Shown here: positions 50,142 to 58,164 of the stretch, in pieces
Numbering within the stretch: position 1 is the first letter of the stretch
Layout of the letters: the number at the start of each line of letters is the position of its first letter
Assembly: GCA_963772335.1 (NCBI GenBank)
Contig: CAVYXF010000003.1
Coordinates: forward strand, 620,001 to 684,000
DNA length: 64,000 nucleotides
Direction of reading: 5' to 3'
Source: CAVYXF01 sp963772335
Lineage (GTDB): Bacteria; Pseudomonadota; Alphaproteobacteria; Rhizobiales; Rhodomicrobiaceae
Position numbers and translations under genes: made by a program
Notes under the pieces: model-generated
The model's input: only the letters and a program-made list of their open reading frames with translations
What the model was told of the DNA's origin: nothing
Database searches by the model: none

Positions 50142-53100
50142 GTGAGGCTGCAGTTTGCGGCCTCACCAACGCCGACGCTTGGGCCGCCCGTCAGCATAAA
50201 GCAAAACGCGCCTAAATCTGAGGCGTATCTGGGGAGCGTCTTGTCTCGAACAACAAAGCGATTTCCGATTGTCGGCATTGGCGCTTCTGCTGGCGGTGTG
50301 AATGCGCTGGAAGGTTTTTTCAAGGGGCTGCCCTCCGGCTACGGAATGGCATTTGTCGTCGTCACCCATCTCAGCCCTGATCGTGATAGCCGGCTGCACG
50401 AGGTGATCGAACGCTATACGGCCATCGCGGTGCTGATCGCGACCGATGGCATGGAGGTCCAGCCGGACCATGTCTATGTCCTGCCCGCGGACGCCATTCT
50501 CAGCTTCGAGGCCGGCTGCCTGCGGATCCAGAAGCAGAACCGTGTCCGCCCCGAGCGCAAGCCGATCGATATCTTTCTCAGCTCGCTCGCCAAGGAGCTC
50601 GGTGAATATGCGATCTCCGTCATTCTCTCCGGCGGCGACGGCGACGGGACGCTCGGCACCAAAGCCGTCAAGGAGCGCGGCGGGCTGACTTTCGCGCAGG
50701 TCCAGGACGGCTACGGTCCGGCGCAGCCGGACATGCCGATGAGCGCCATATCGACGGGGCTGGTGGATTTCGCACTTCCCGTTGCGGAAATGGGGCCAAA
50801 GCTGATCGAGCTGGCGCACAGCTTCGGCATGCTGGACGACATGGTTGCAGTCGCCGCCGAGGCGGATGGCGAAACTGTTCTGAAGGAGGCCAAGGAGGAG
50901 ATCTATCGTCTCATCCGCAACCAGATCGGGCACGATTTCTCTGGATATAAGCCCACGACGTTCATGCGCCGCGTGGGCAGGCGGATGCAGGTTGCGCATA
51001 CCGACACGCTGGAGGGTTATATCGAAAAGCTGCGCAGGGACGCCCGTGAGGTCCATGCGCTGTTCCGTGACCTGTTGATCAACGTCACGAATTTCTTCCG
51101 GGATGGCGACGCCTTCGACCAATTGAAAGCCCTGGTCATCCCCAAGCTGTTCGAGGGGCGCGGCGCTGATGAGACGGTGCGGATCTGGGTGCCCGGCTGC
51201 GCCACCGGCGAGGAAGTGTTCTCGATCGCCATGCTGATGCGCGAGCATATGGACGGGCTGACCGCCATCCCACGCGTGCAGATCTTTGCCACCGACATCG
51301 ATGAAACAGCGCTCGGCGTCGCCCGCGCCGCACGCTACCCTGAGGCTCTGCTCGACAGCGTGAGCCCGGAGCGCCGCAAGCGTTTCTTCATCCCCGATGG
51401 CGGGAGCCATCTGATCAGCAAGGAGGTGCGGGACCTGTGCATCTTCTCTCCGCACAGCATCATCCGTGACCCGCCATTCTCGCGCATCGATCTGGTCTCC
51501 TGCCGGAACCTGCTCATCTATTTCGGGCCGGATGTGCAGAACCAGGTGATCCCGATCTTCCACTATTCGCTGCGGCCCAGCGGCTTTCTGTTCCTGGGCA
51601 CCTCGGAAAACATCAGCCAGTTCCACGATCTGTTCGCCGAGGTCGACAAGAAGAACCGGATCTTCCGCAGCCGCGACACCGGTTCGCGCTACCAGCGGCT
51701 GCCGATGATGATCGGCGGTTTGGGAGCCGACCGGCAGACCGGCGCTTCCAACTTCGGCGGCAGGCGCATGCCTAAGATCGCTCTACGCTCCTCGGTCGAA
51801 AACCAGGTGCTTGAGCGCTTCGCCCCTGCTCATGTGGTGGTGAACCGGGAAGGCGACATCGTTCACTACTCCCCCAAGACCGGAAAATATCTGCAGGCCC
51901 CAGCCGGCGTGCCGAACCGGCAGCTTCTGGCGCTGGCACGCAAGGGCCTGGGGCTCGAGCTGCGCGCGGTTTTCCGCGAGGCGGTCGAGAAGAACGAGAG
52001 CGTGACCCGCGAGAGAGTGACCATCGAAGACGATGAGGGGCGGGTGCAGATGGTGACGCTGACCATCGAGCCGCTTTGGGATTCCGGCGGCTCCGAGCCT
52101 TTGTTCCTCGTGCTGTTTGCCGATGAAGGCCCAGCCCTCAGCCGCGCCGAGGCAGCCGCCAAGCTCGATAAGCACAATGACGGCGATCTCGCCCATGTGG
52201 AGCGCGAGCTCAGAGACACGCGGGATCGCCTGCAGTCGATGATGGAGGAGTACGAGACCGCATTGGAGGAGCTGAAATCCTCCAATGAGGAGCTGGTTTC
52301 GGTCAATGAGGAGATGCAGTCGACCAACGAAGAGCTGGAGGCCTCCAAGGAGGAGCTGCAGTCCCTCAATGAGGAGATGCAGACCGTCAACGCCGAGCTC
52401 GCCGCCAAGGTGGAGGCGCTCGACCAGGCGCACAGCGATCTTCAGAACCTGTTTAACAGCACCCAGGTGGCAACCGTGTTCCTGGACAAGTCGCTGGTCA
52501 TCCGCAGCTTCACGCCGGCGATTACGCAACTGTTCAACATCCTGCCCGGCGACCGCGGGCGGCCCATCACCCATGTCACCAGCAAGCTCGAGCTTCCCGA
52601 TCTCGAAGCCGATATTCGCGCCGTATTCTCAGGACGGCAGATCAAGGAGCGGACGATCGTCAGCTCCGAGCACAGCGCCCACTACTTTCTCCGCGTGATC
52701 CCTTATCTCAGCTCCGAGGGGAAGGTGGACGGGATCGTGCTGACCTTCGTCGACATTTCGAGCCTGATCCAGGCTGAAGAAAACCAGCGGCTCCTGATTG
52801 CGGAGCTGCATCATCGCACCCGCAATCTGCTCGCGGTCGTTCAGTCCATCGTGCACCAGATCGCGGCGACCAGCCCCTCGCTCGAGGATTTCAAGAGCCG
52901 GTTCAATGACCGGCTCGCCGCGCTCTCCCGCGTGCAGGGGCTCCTGTCCATGTCGCGTTCGGAGGCGCTAACCGTCGGCCAGCTTGTGCGCATGGAGCTG
53001 GAGGCGCTGAATGCGCCGGAAGACGGCGGCAAGGTCCGGTTAGAGGGGCCTGAAATCGCTCTATCCACAGCCATCGTCAGGACGCTTGCGCTGGCGCTTC

Positions 53101-53402
53101 ATGAGCTTGCGACCAATGCGGCCAAGCACGGCGCCCTGGCGAAGAATGGTGTTCTGCATATCACCTGGGCTGAGACGGCTGCCGGCACGGACAGACGTCT
53201 CGTGCTGAATTGGATGGAATCGGGCGTGCCGGTCACCCCTGGCCGGCAAGGTGACGAACGCCGGGGCTTTGGCCGGACCCTGATCGAGCGGGCGCTGTCC
53301 TACCAGCTTCACGCCAAGACGCATTACGAGCTTGGAACTGATGGGGTCCGGTGCTCGATCGACTTGCCGCTGCCGCAGCGCGGAACGGAAAACCCAACGT
53401 AA
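50142..53402 (+). CDS. CheB-CheR-PAS-HWE histidine kinase fusion
   Basis: 1086 residues from GTG 50142 (GGAG just upstream; TTG near 50241 is an alternative). Order: CheB methylesterase without a receiver (Ser49 in GIGASAGG, His in VVTHLSPD, Asp in SGGDGDGTLG; about 40-225). CheR methyltransferase follows (DFSGYKPTTFMRRVGRRM; LINVTNFFRD; SAM motif WVPGCATGEEVFSIA; to about 510). Next come a PAS-like region, a long coiled coil of repeated NEEL/NEEM units (about 700-770) and a PAS domain. Last is an HWE kinase with phosphoacceptor His in IAELHHRTRNLLAVVQSI, ATPase LALHELATNAAKHGAL and a WxE-like NWMES. It probably links receptor methylation chemistry to an unorthodox two-component output rather than to classical chemotaxis. 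The receiver gene following (TAATG overlap) is its likely partner. Confidence 0.93.
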   Translation: MRLQFAASPTPTLGPPVSIKQNAPKSEAYLGSVLSRTTKRFPIVGIGASAGGVNALEGFFKGLPSGYGMAFVVVTHLSPDRDSRLHEVIERYTAIAVLIATDGMEVQPDHVYVLPADAILSFEAGCLRIQKQNRVRPERKPIDIFLSSLAKELGEYAISVILSGGDGDGTLGTKAVKERGGLTFAQVQDGYGPAQPDMPMSAISTGLVDFALPVAEMGPKLIELAHSFGMLDDMVAVAAEADGETVLKEAKEEIYRLIRNQIGHDFSGYKPTTFMRRVGRRMQVAHTDTLEGYIEKLRRDAREVHALFRDLLINVTNFFRDGDAFDQLKALVIPKLFEGRGADETVRIWVPGCATGEEVFSIAMLMREHMDGLTAIPRVQIFATDIDETALGVARAARYPEALLDSVSPERRKRFFIPDGGSHLISKEVRDLCIFSPHSIIRDPPFSRIDLVSCRNLLIYFGPDVQNQVIPIFHYSLRPSGFLFLGTSENISQFHDLFAEVDKKNRIFRSRDTGSRYQRLPMMIGGLGADRQTGASNFGGRRMPKIALRSSVENQVLERFAPAHVVVNREGDIVHYSPKTGKYLQAPAGVPNRQLLALARKGLGLELRAVFREAVEKNESVTRERVTIEDDEGRVQMVTLTIEPLWDSGGSEPLFLVLFADEGPALSRAEAAAKLDKHNDGDLAHVERELRDTRDRLQSMMEEYETALEELKSSNEELVSVNEEMQSTNEELEASKEELQSLNEEMQTVNAELAAKVEALDQAHSDLQNLFNSTQVATVFLDKSLVIRSFTPAITQLFNILPGDRGRPITHVTSKLELPDLEADIRAVFSGRQIKERTIVSSEHSAHYFLRVIPYLSSEGKVDGIVLTFVDISSLIQAEENQRLLIAELHHRTRNLLAVVQSIVHQIAATSPSLEDFKSRFNDRLAALSRVQGLLSMSRSEALTVGQLVRMELEALNAPEDGGKVRLEGPEIALSTAIVRTLALALHELATNAAKHGALAKNGVLHITWAETAAGTDRRLVLNWMESGVPVTPGRQGDERRGFGRTLIERALSYQLHAKTHYELGTDGVRCSIDLPLPQRGTENPT

Positions 53403-53779
53403 TGTTCGACTTTACCGGGCTTAACATTCTGATCGTCGAGGACGAGTTCCTCGTGGCCTACGATGTGGCCGCGACACTGACCGCTTACGGCGCGCAGGTG
53501 ATTGGCCCGGCGTGCTGCCTCACCCATGCCATCGAGATTGTCGAGGCCAACGGCATAATCCACGCCGCCATTCTCGACATCAACCTTGCCGGCGAGTATG
53601 TGTTCCCGGCCGCAGACAGACTTGCCGAGCGCCGCATTCCCTTCATATTCGCCACCGGCTATGACGCCGACATCATCCCCGCCCGGCATCGGGCGGCGAC
53701 ACGCCTCCAGAAGCCGCTCCCTCCCGAGACGCTTGCTCAGGCGCTTAGCGCCGCCGTTTTAGAATCGCGCAGTAGCTAG
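53402..53779 (+). CDS. Single-domain response regulator, partner of the CheB-CheR-kinase fusion
   Basis: 125 residues. ATG 53402 overlaps the preceding stop codon (TAATG), so translation is coupled. Receiver motifs: acidic pair in NILIVEDEFLVAYD, phospho-Asp in AAILDINLAGEYVFPAADRLAER (only AAILDINLAG is the motif), Thr-like position in FIFATGYDAD and Lys in TRLQKPLPPE. The ILDINLxGExVxPxAxxL and ATGYD forms are typical receivers of HWE kinases. No output domain, so it may act by protein contact or as a phosphate sink. Confidence 0.9.
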   Translation: MFDFTGLNILIVEDEFLVAYDVAATLTAYGAQVIGPACCLTHAIEIVEANGIIHAAILDINLAGEYVFPAADRLAERRIPFIFATGYDADIIPARHRAATRLQKPLPPETLAQALSAAVLESRSS

Positions 53780-53798
53780 CGCAGGATGATTTGAGCCG

Positions 53799-53880
53799 GG
53801 GGCAGATCGGCGATGGTGAGCGGCCCGCCCTCGGGACCACCCTATATCGCATGCGGGGACCGGAACTCTTCGGTCATCAT
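53799..53880 (-). pseudogene. Truncated duplicate of the sciP 5' end
   Basis: The plus-strand run from GGCAGATCGGCGATGGTGAG to GGTCATCATG closely matches the sciP 5' region at 45428-45511, so on the minus strand it encodes a degenerate MTEEFR... and ...GGPLTIADLPP. Small indels and an in-frame TAG break it, and homology stops after about 80 bp. It lies just after the chemotaxis receiver gene, with no mobile-element ends visible. Confidence 0.75.
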
Positions 53881-53938
53881 GTGGTCGCTCCAGCGCCAAG
53901 ACCGAGACGCAAGTCAGGTCCGGTAGCAGCAGGTCAAG

Positions 53939-53970
53939 GAGGGAGCTGCGCTTTCACGCGCAGCTCCCTC
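53939..53970. terminator. Strong hairpin between convergent genes
   Basis: GAGGGAGCTGCGC (53939-53951) and GCGCAGCTCCCTC (53958-53970) form a perfect 13-pair stem around the loop TTTCAC. A short T-containing tail (TTGTAGATT) follows on the plus strand. It lies between the 3' ends of the receiver gene and of the cytochrome gene, so it may serve as a bidirectional terminator or 3' end stabiliser. Confidence 0.65.
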
Positions 53971-53996
53971 TTGTAGATTAAGACCAGCAACTCAGC

Positions 53997-55247
53997 TCAT
54001 TGGCTGCTTCCCTGGTGCGAAGTCTTTGGCGATGAGGTCTGCAGCGGACAGGTGCCCTGCTCCGGATTCGCGGCCTTGGTCGGCAGCTGCCCGAGTTTGG
54101 TGTTCTTCAGCTCGGGAGTGACCTGGGTCGGAAACTTCTTCTGCCCAGCCGGATAGCAGTCATAGGCCAAGAGATAAGCCAGAACCTGCGCATACTGCTC
54201 GGGCGACAGCGAGCCGGGATTGTCGCGCGGCATCGTGGTGACTACGATCTGACGCAGGTCGGCAGCCGACCAGCCGAGCATCTTGGCTTTGTTGAGATAG
54301 TCCGAGCCGCCGATCGGCGGAGCCGATTTGCCCTGCAGCTGCTCGCCGTGGCAGCTCACGCATTTCTGCTCGAAGGTCTGCCGTCCTTGCTCTGCCTGAC
54401 TCTGGGTGTAGAGATGGGCAGGATCGGCGCCGCTGCTCTGGCTCTGGCTGGTCGGCTCCGCACTCTTTGCGCCAGGACAGAGCTCGCCCATTTTGTCCGT
54501 CGCCGCCGTGTGCAGCACGACGAGGTCATTGGTGACGCGCACATCCTTGACCGAAATGGCTTCGGGCAAGCGGTTCGCACCCTCGCCTCGCGGAACGGCG
54601 ATAAAGGTCAGATAGCCCTTCGTCACGCCGAAAGCAGGCCCCTCGGAAGGCGGCGCGCAGCCGGAGACGGTTTTTTCGCCTGCCGGAACGCCAAGATCGG
54701 TGGTGGAAAGGGCGCCCTGCAGAGCGCCCAGCGCGCCGGTATCGGAGCCGCGGCCGAGCGCCACGAGCAAAGTCTCCAAAGCGGCGGATGCGCCCGAGCG
54801 GAACTCATCCAGCTCGTCCGCACCCAGCGCCTTGTGCAGACGGGCGTTGGCGGCCGTTGCATTCACCAGGGCCGTCTGCACCGCCGGCTGCCACGCCTTG
54901 GACCCCGCCTGGTCCTGCAGCCATTGCAGGTGTCCGATGGCCCCTGCTTCATCGCCGGGGTTGCCCGCTTCCTGAACATAGTCCGAGGCGTTCTTTCCGA
55001 CGAGCGCGTTGATCGCCCGCTGCGCCGTCTCCTTGTAGGGAGCGGCTCCGGTCTTGGTGAGACTGGCGGACTGATCGAGTTCCTGGACGGCGGCCCTGAG
55101 GTCACCCAGGGCGCTCATCGCCTCGTCATGAGCATTGCGGTCGGCCGCCGAAGCGTGGCTCGAAGACATTGCAATCGCCAAGGCGAGGGCGCCGGCTGCG
55201 CCCAAGCCCGGGCGCAGCCATGTTGCGGATCTAGAGATCACCATCAT
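53997..55247 (-). CDS. Periplasmic c-type cytochrome partner of the PQQ dehydrogenase
   Basis: 416 residues. A Sec signal peptide (LGAAGALALAIAMSSSHASA) precedes a helical region of about 180 residues without haem. The cytochrome c domain (about 285-375) has the haem site CVSCHGEQLQGKSAPPIGG and a distal Met ligand in VTTMPRDNPGSLS. The C-terminal tail is polar. Eight bases separate it from the PQQ dehydrogenase gene upstream, so it is probably the immediate electron acceptor, passing electrons to the respiratory chain. The extra N-terminal domain is not one I recognise. Confidence 0.85.
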   Translation of the reverse strand: MMVISRSATWLRPGLGAAGALALAIAMSSSHASAADRNAHDEAMSALGDLRAAVQELDQSASLTKTGAAPYKETAQRAINALVGKNASDYVQEAGNPGDEAGAIGHLQWLQDQAGSKAWQPAVQTALVNATAANARLHKALGADELDEFRSGASAALETLLVALGRGSDTGALGALQGALSTTDLGVPAGEKTVSGCAPPSEGPAFGVTKGYLTFIAVPRGEGANRLPEAISVKDVRVTNDLVVLHTAATDKMGELCPGAKSAEPTSQSQSSGADPAHLYTQSQAEQGRQTFEQKCVSCHGEQLQGKSAPPIGGSDYLNKAKMLGWSAADLRQIVVTTMPRDNPGSLSPEQYAQVLAYLLAYDCYPAGQKKFPTQVTPELKNTKLGQLPTKAANPEQGTCPLQTSSPKTSHQGSSQ

Positions 55248-55254
55248 TGCCCCA

Positions 55255-56964
55255 CTACTGCGCAGCAGTTTGTGAAGCGTCAGTGCCTTGCGTGGCCTGA
55301 GCCTGCTGGTTCGGATTGGCGACGAAGGCGGTCAGATGCGCCGGGCCGATGGCCTTCTGCAACTCCGGCACCTGCAGGAAGCCGGGATCGCCCGAGGCGA
55401 CGAGGATGTAGCGCTTGCCGCCCATGGCGAAGGAGACCGGCGGGGCGATGATGCTCGCGCCGGTATCGTACTGCCACAGCACCTTGCCGGACTTGGCATC
55501 ATAAGCGTTGAAGTGACCATCAAGCAGGCCGGTAAAGACAAGCGAGCTCTCTTTCTGCGACCCACCGGCCGTGTAATTCATCACCAGCGCGCCGCCATTG
55601 GCTGGAAGGTCCAGATGATTGCGCCAGCTCGGGATGCCGGTATTGACATCGACGGCGTTAAACCAGCCGGTATTCCGTCCGGCCAGACTCGGAAATGCGC
55701 CTCCAAGGTAGAACTGCCCGGCGATGTAGTTCGGCTCCTCCGCCGCCGTCCACTTGCCGCACTGGTTTGTGCTCGGCACGAAGAACGTGTTGGTGGCCGG
55801 ATCGTAGGCGCCGCCATTGAATTCAACGCCGCCGCTGGTGTTCGGGCAAGCGTAGTTATGCCCGTTCTGCGGCGGATCCTTCTGCTGATTCATCTGATAG
55901 CTGACAGGGGTGTTGCTGATAAGATCGCCGTTTTCGGCATTCAGCATCCAGAAGTTACCTGCCTTGTCGCCGGCGGCCACCACCTTGGTGTCCTTGCCGT
56001 CGACCTTGCCAGTGAACAGTACCGGCGGCATGGACGGATCCCAGTCATGCGTGTCGTGCGGAATGAACTGGTGGTACCATTTCATTTTCGGCTGCGACCC
56101 GGAGATGTCGAGGGCGACCATTGAATCGGTGTAGAGATTGTCGCCTTTGCGAGTGGCGCCGAGAAAATCCGGACAGGGATTGCCGACGTTGATATAGAGG
56201 GTGTCGCTGCTCGGATCGATGCCGACGCCGCTCCAGATCGCGCCGCATCCGCGCTTCCAGGACTCGCCGCTCCAGCTGTCGTGGCCGGGCTGGCCGGGAC
56301 CGGGTATCGTCTCCCATTTCCAGATGCGCTCGCCGGTCTTTGGATCGAAGGCGCTGATATTGCCGATGCCGCCCCAGTCTCCATTGGAGACCCCGAGCAG
56401 TATCTTGCCCTTATAAGGCACCGGCTGCATGGTGTAGAAGCTGTTCGTCGGGTCTGCGACGGTCTGCTTGTTCCAGAGCTCTTTGCCGGTCTTGGCGTCC
56501 ACAGCGGCGAGATGGCCATTGATCATGGCGATATAGAGCGTTCCGTTGAGGATTGCGACGCCGCGATTGCGGGGAAAGCCGACGATCTGCGTCGGCTTGG
56601 GATTATACTGCCATTTCAACTCGCCGGTTTGGACGTCAAGAGCGTAGATATCGTCTCGGTTGGAGGTGATATAGACCATGCCGTCCCAAACGATCGGTGT
56701 GGTCTCTATCGGACCGTTTTCCGGAATGTTGAAGGTCCACCCGACCTGCATCTGGCCGACATTTTCCGGACTGATCTCACTTTCCTTTATCTGACGGTTG
56801 CCGCTGTAATCGCCCGCCGGCAGGACCCAGTTGGACGAATCGGATCCAGCATTCAGCAGGGCATCTGAAGAGGGGCCGGGTTGGGCGTTTGAGAGGTCTG
56901 GCGCTGCGATCAAGGCGATGCCAACGAGCAGCGCGCGCCAAGAAGTTTGTCTGGCGGTTTGCAT
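55255..56964 (-). CDS. PQQ-dependent dehydrogenase (alcohol/methanol dehydrogenase-like, quinoprotein)
   Basis: About 569 residues from ATG 56964 behind GGAG, with a Sec signal (WRALLVGIALIAAPDLSNA). The eight-bladed propeller shows repeated tryptophan-docking-type motifs (ALDVQTGELKWQYN, AVDAKTGKELWNKQ, AFDPKTGERIWKWE, AYDAKSGKVLWQYD). A catalytic-region Asp is in FIPHDTHDWDPSMP. GCGAIWSGVGIDP and a VGNPCPDF segment correspond to the PQQ-contacting part. I see no adjacent-Cys disulfide like that of classic MxaF/XoxF, nor could I settle a calcium versus lanthanide site, so the substrate class (alcohol, aldehyde or polyol) is open. Electrons would go to the cytochrome encoded 8 bp downstream. 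No PQQ biosynthesis gene is in the window. Confidence 0.85.
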   Translation of the reverse strand: MQTARQTSWRALLVGIALIAAPDLSNAQPGPSSDALLNAGSDSSNWVLPAGDYSGNRQIKESEISPENVGQMQVGWTFNIPENGPIETTPIVWDGMVYITSNRDDIYALDVQTGELKWQYNPKPTQIVGFPRNRGVAILNGTLYIAMINGHLAAVDAKTGKELWNKQTVADPTNSFYTMQPVPYKGKILLGVSNGDWGGIGNISAFDPKTGERIWKWETIPGPGQPGHDSWSGESWKRGCGAIWSGVGIDPSSDTLYINVGNPCPDFLGATRKGDNLYTDSMVALDISGSQPKMKWYHQFIPHDTHDWDPSMPPVLFTGKVDGKDTKVVAAGDKAGNFWMLNAENGDLISNTPVSYQMNQQKDPPQNGHNYACPNTSGGVEFNGGAYDPATNTFFVPSTNQCGKWTAAEEPNYIAGQFYLGGAFPSLAGRNTGWFNAVDVNTGIPSWRNHLDLPANGGALVMNYTAGGSQKESSLVFTGLLDGHFNAYDAKSGKVLWQYDTGASIIAPPVSFAMGGKRYILVASGDPGFLQVPELQKAIGPAHLTAFVANPNQQAQATQGTDASQTAAQ

Positions 56965-57709
56965 TTTGCGTCTCCAGTATCTGGATTTCTGAAGCGGCTC
57001 TCGCGTGCGCAGGACCAAAGCGCAATTGCCGAGGACCAGAGCGCAACGTGGATCCTAATCGGCAAAGGGTCGCGGAGGGGATGAGGTTCCGGCGGTCCCG
57101 CAGCTGCGTTCCACCAGCCTCAGGTGCGCGCTCATCGATAGCACGGCCAACGCAGGGAAGCCGGATGCGTCTTTGCCTCCAAAGAAAATCATTGGAAATC
57201 AGACCCAGCGCGGCCGATTTTTGCTTTGCGCCGCTGCCCTGGCCCGCTCAGCATCCGAGCCTCGGCCGGCCCGGAGTACGCCCCCGCATTACGAAAAATT
57301 ATAGCGCTGTCCATCATCCCGCAACGTGGCAAGCGCCATCCCGTCGCGACGGCAGCGTCGGAACCGACGCTCTTCGGTTTCCTCATTACCGAATTCGTCT
57401 CCGCCCCATCAATTTGATGTCGCAAGCATATTACGCTGAGGGAAGGCAGCGAGATACGACCGACAATATCAATGCACCGTCGCGCTGTGCGTTGACCAGA
57501 AGTTCGGTGCCAGTGATCGCCAACAACTGGTGTTTTTGCAATTCGCTCTCAATCGTTGTGCCAACTTTAAATCGGGCGTAATCTAATCAGCTCAATGAGG
57601 CAGAAACGAACAGGCCTTGGCCAACGAAATTCGCTGCGCGGGCAGATCGAACGCGCAAACCGCTGGCAACTGCGCCCCGATTTCAGCGGCGCACTTTGGG
57701 AGGAGATCC
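56965..57709. promoter_or_regulatory. Divergent region between PQQ dehydrogenase and iorAB
   Basis: 745 bases with no supported gene; open frames here lack signatures. It should hold promoters of both operons. It contains copy 1 of a 52-bp repeat (57281-57332) whose other copy lies upstream of degP. An AGGAG ribosome-binding site precedes iorA at 57701. Confidence 0.5.
57281..57332. repeat. 52-bp dispersed repeat, copy 1 (upstream of iorA)
   Basis: Starts CCCCCGCATTACGAAAAATT and ends CCCGCAACGTGGCAA. It differs from the copy at 60692-60743 by one base (A or G at position 23). Flanks are unrelated except for a few bases. It is AT-richer in its first half and lies in non-coding DNA upstream of both iorA and the divergent PQQ operon. 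It could be a shared promoter/operator element or a small mobile repeat. Confidence 0.7.
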
Positions 57710-58162
57710 ATGACCAAACTCACTGTAAATGGTGAGCAGCGGAGCTATGACGGCGATCCGTCAATGCCGCTGCTGTGGTTTCTGCGCGATGAGCTTGCGC
57801 TCACGGGCACCAAATTCGCCTGCGGCGTTGGCCTGTGCGGCGCCTGCACCGTCCATGTGGACGGCGAGGCCGTCCGGTCCTGCACGCTGGCGATGTCGGA
57901 TGCGGAAGGCAAGGCCATCACCACCATCGAGGGGCTGCACCCCAGCAACGAGCACCGCGTCCAGCTCGCATGGCAGCAGGTCAGCGTCCCGCAATGCGGC
58001 TACTGCCAACCCGGACAGATTATGCAGGCTGCCGCGCTCCTGAAGGCCAATCCCTCGCCCACAGACGAGGATATTGCCAATGCCATGTCCGGCAACCTGT
58101 GCCGCTGCGGGTGCTATCAGCGCATCCAGGCAGCCGTCCGCCTCGCCGCTACGGGAGCCTGA
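57710..58162 (+). CDS. iorA: Molybdenum hydroxylase small subunit, 2Fe-2S (IorA-like)
   Basis: 150 residues from ATG 57710 with AGGAG upstream. It has the plant-type ferredoxin cluster motif CGVGLCGACTVHVDG plus the partner Cys in RSCTLAM. The second 2Fe-2S domain has CGYCQPGQIMQAAALL and NLCRCGCYQRI. This is the small subunit of two-component xanthine-dehydrogenase-family enzymes such as isoquinoline 1-oxidoreductase, moving electrons from the molybdenum site to an external acceptor. No FAD subunit gene follows, which fits the Ior/aldehyde dehydrogenase type. It lies 2 bp before the large-subunit gene. Confidence 0.93.
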   Translation: MTKLTVNGEQRSYDGDPSMPLLWFLRDELALTGTKFACGVGLCGACTVHVDGEAVRSCTLAMSDAEGKAITTIEGLHPSNEHRVQLAWQQVSVPQCGYCQPGQIMQAAALLKANPSPTDEDIANAMSGNLCRCGCYQRIQAAVRLAATGA

Positions 58163-58164
58163 TC

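Noticed and set aside
50163..51626. 487-residue minus-strand open frame inside the CheB-CheR fusion
   Set aside because: Antisense shadow; the plus strand has complete catalytic motifs.
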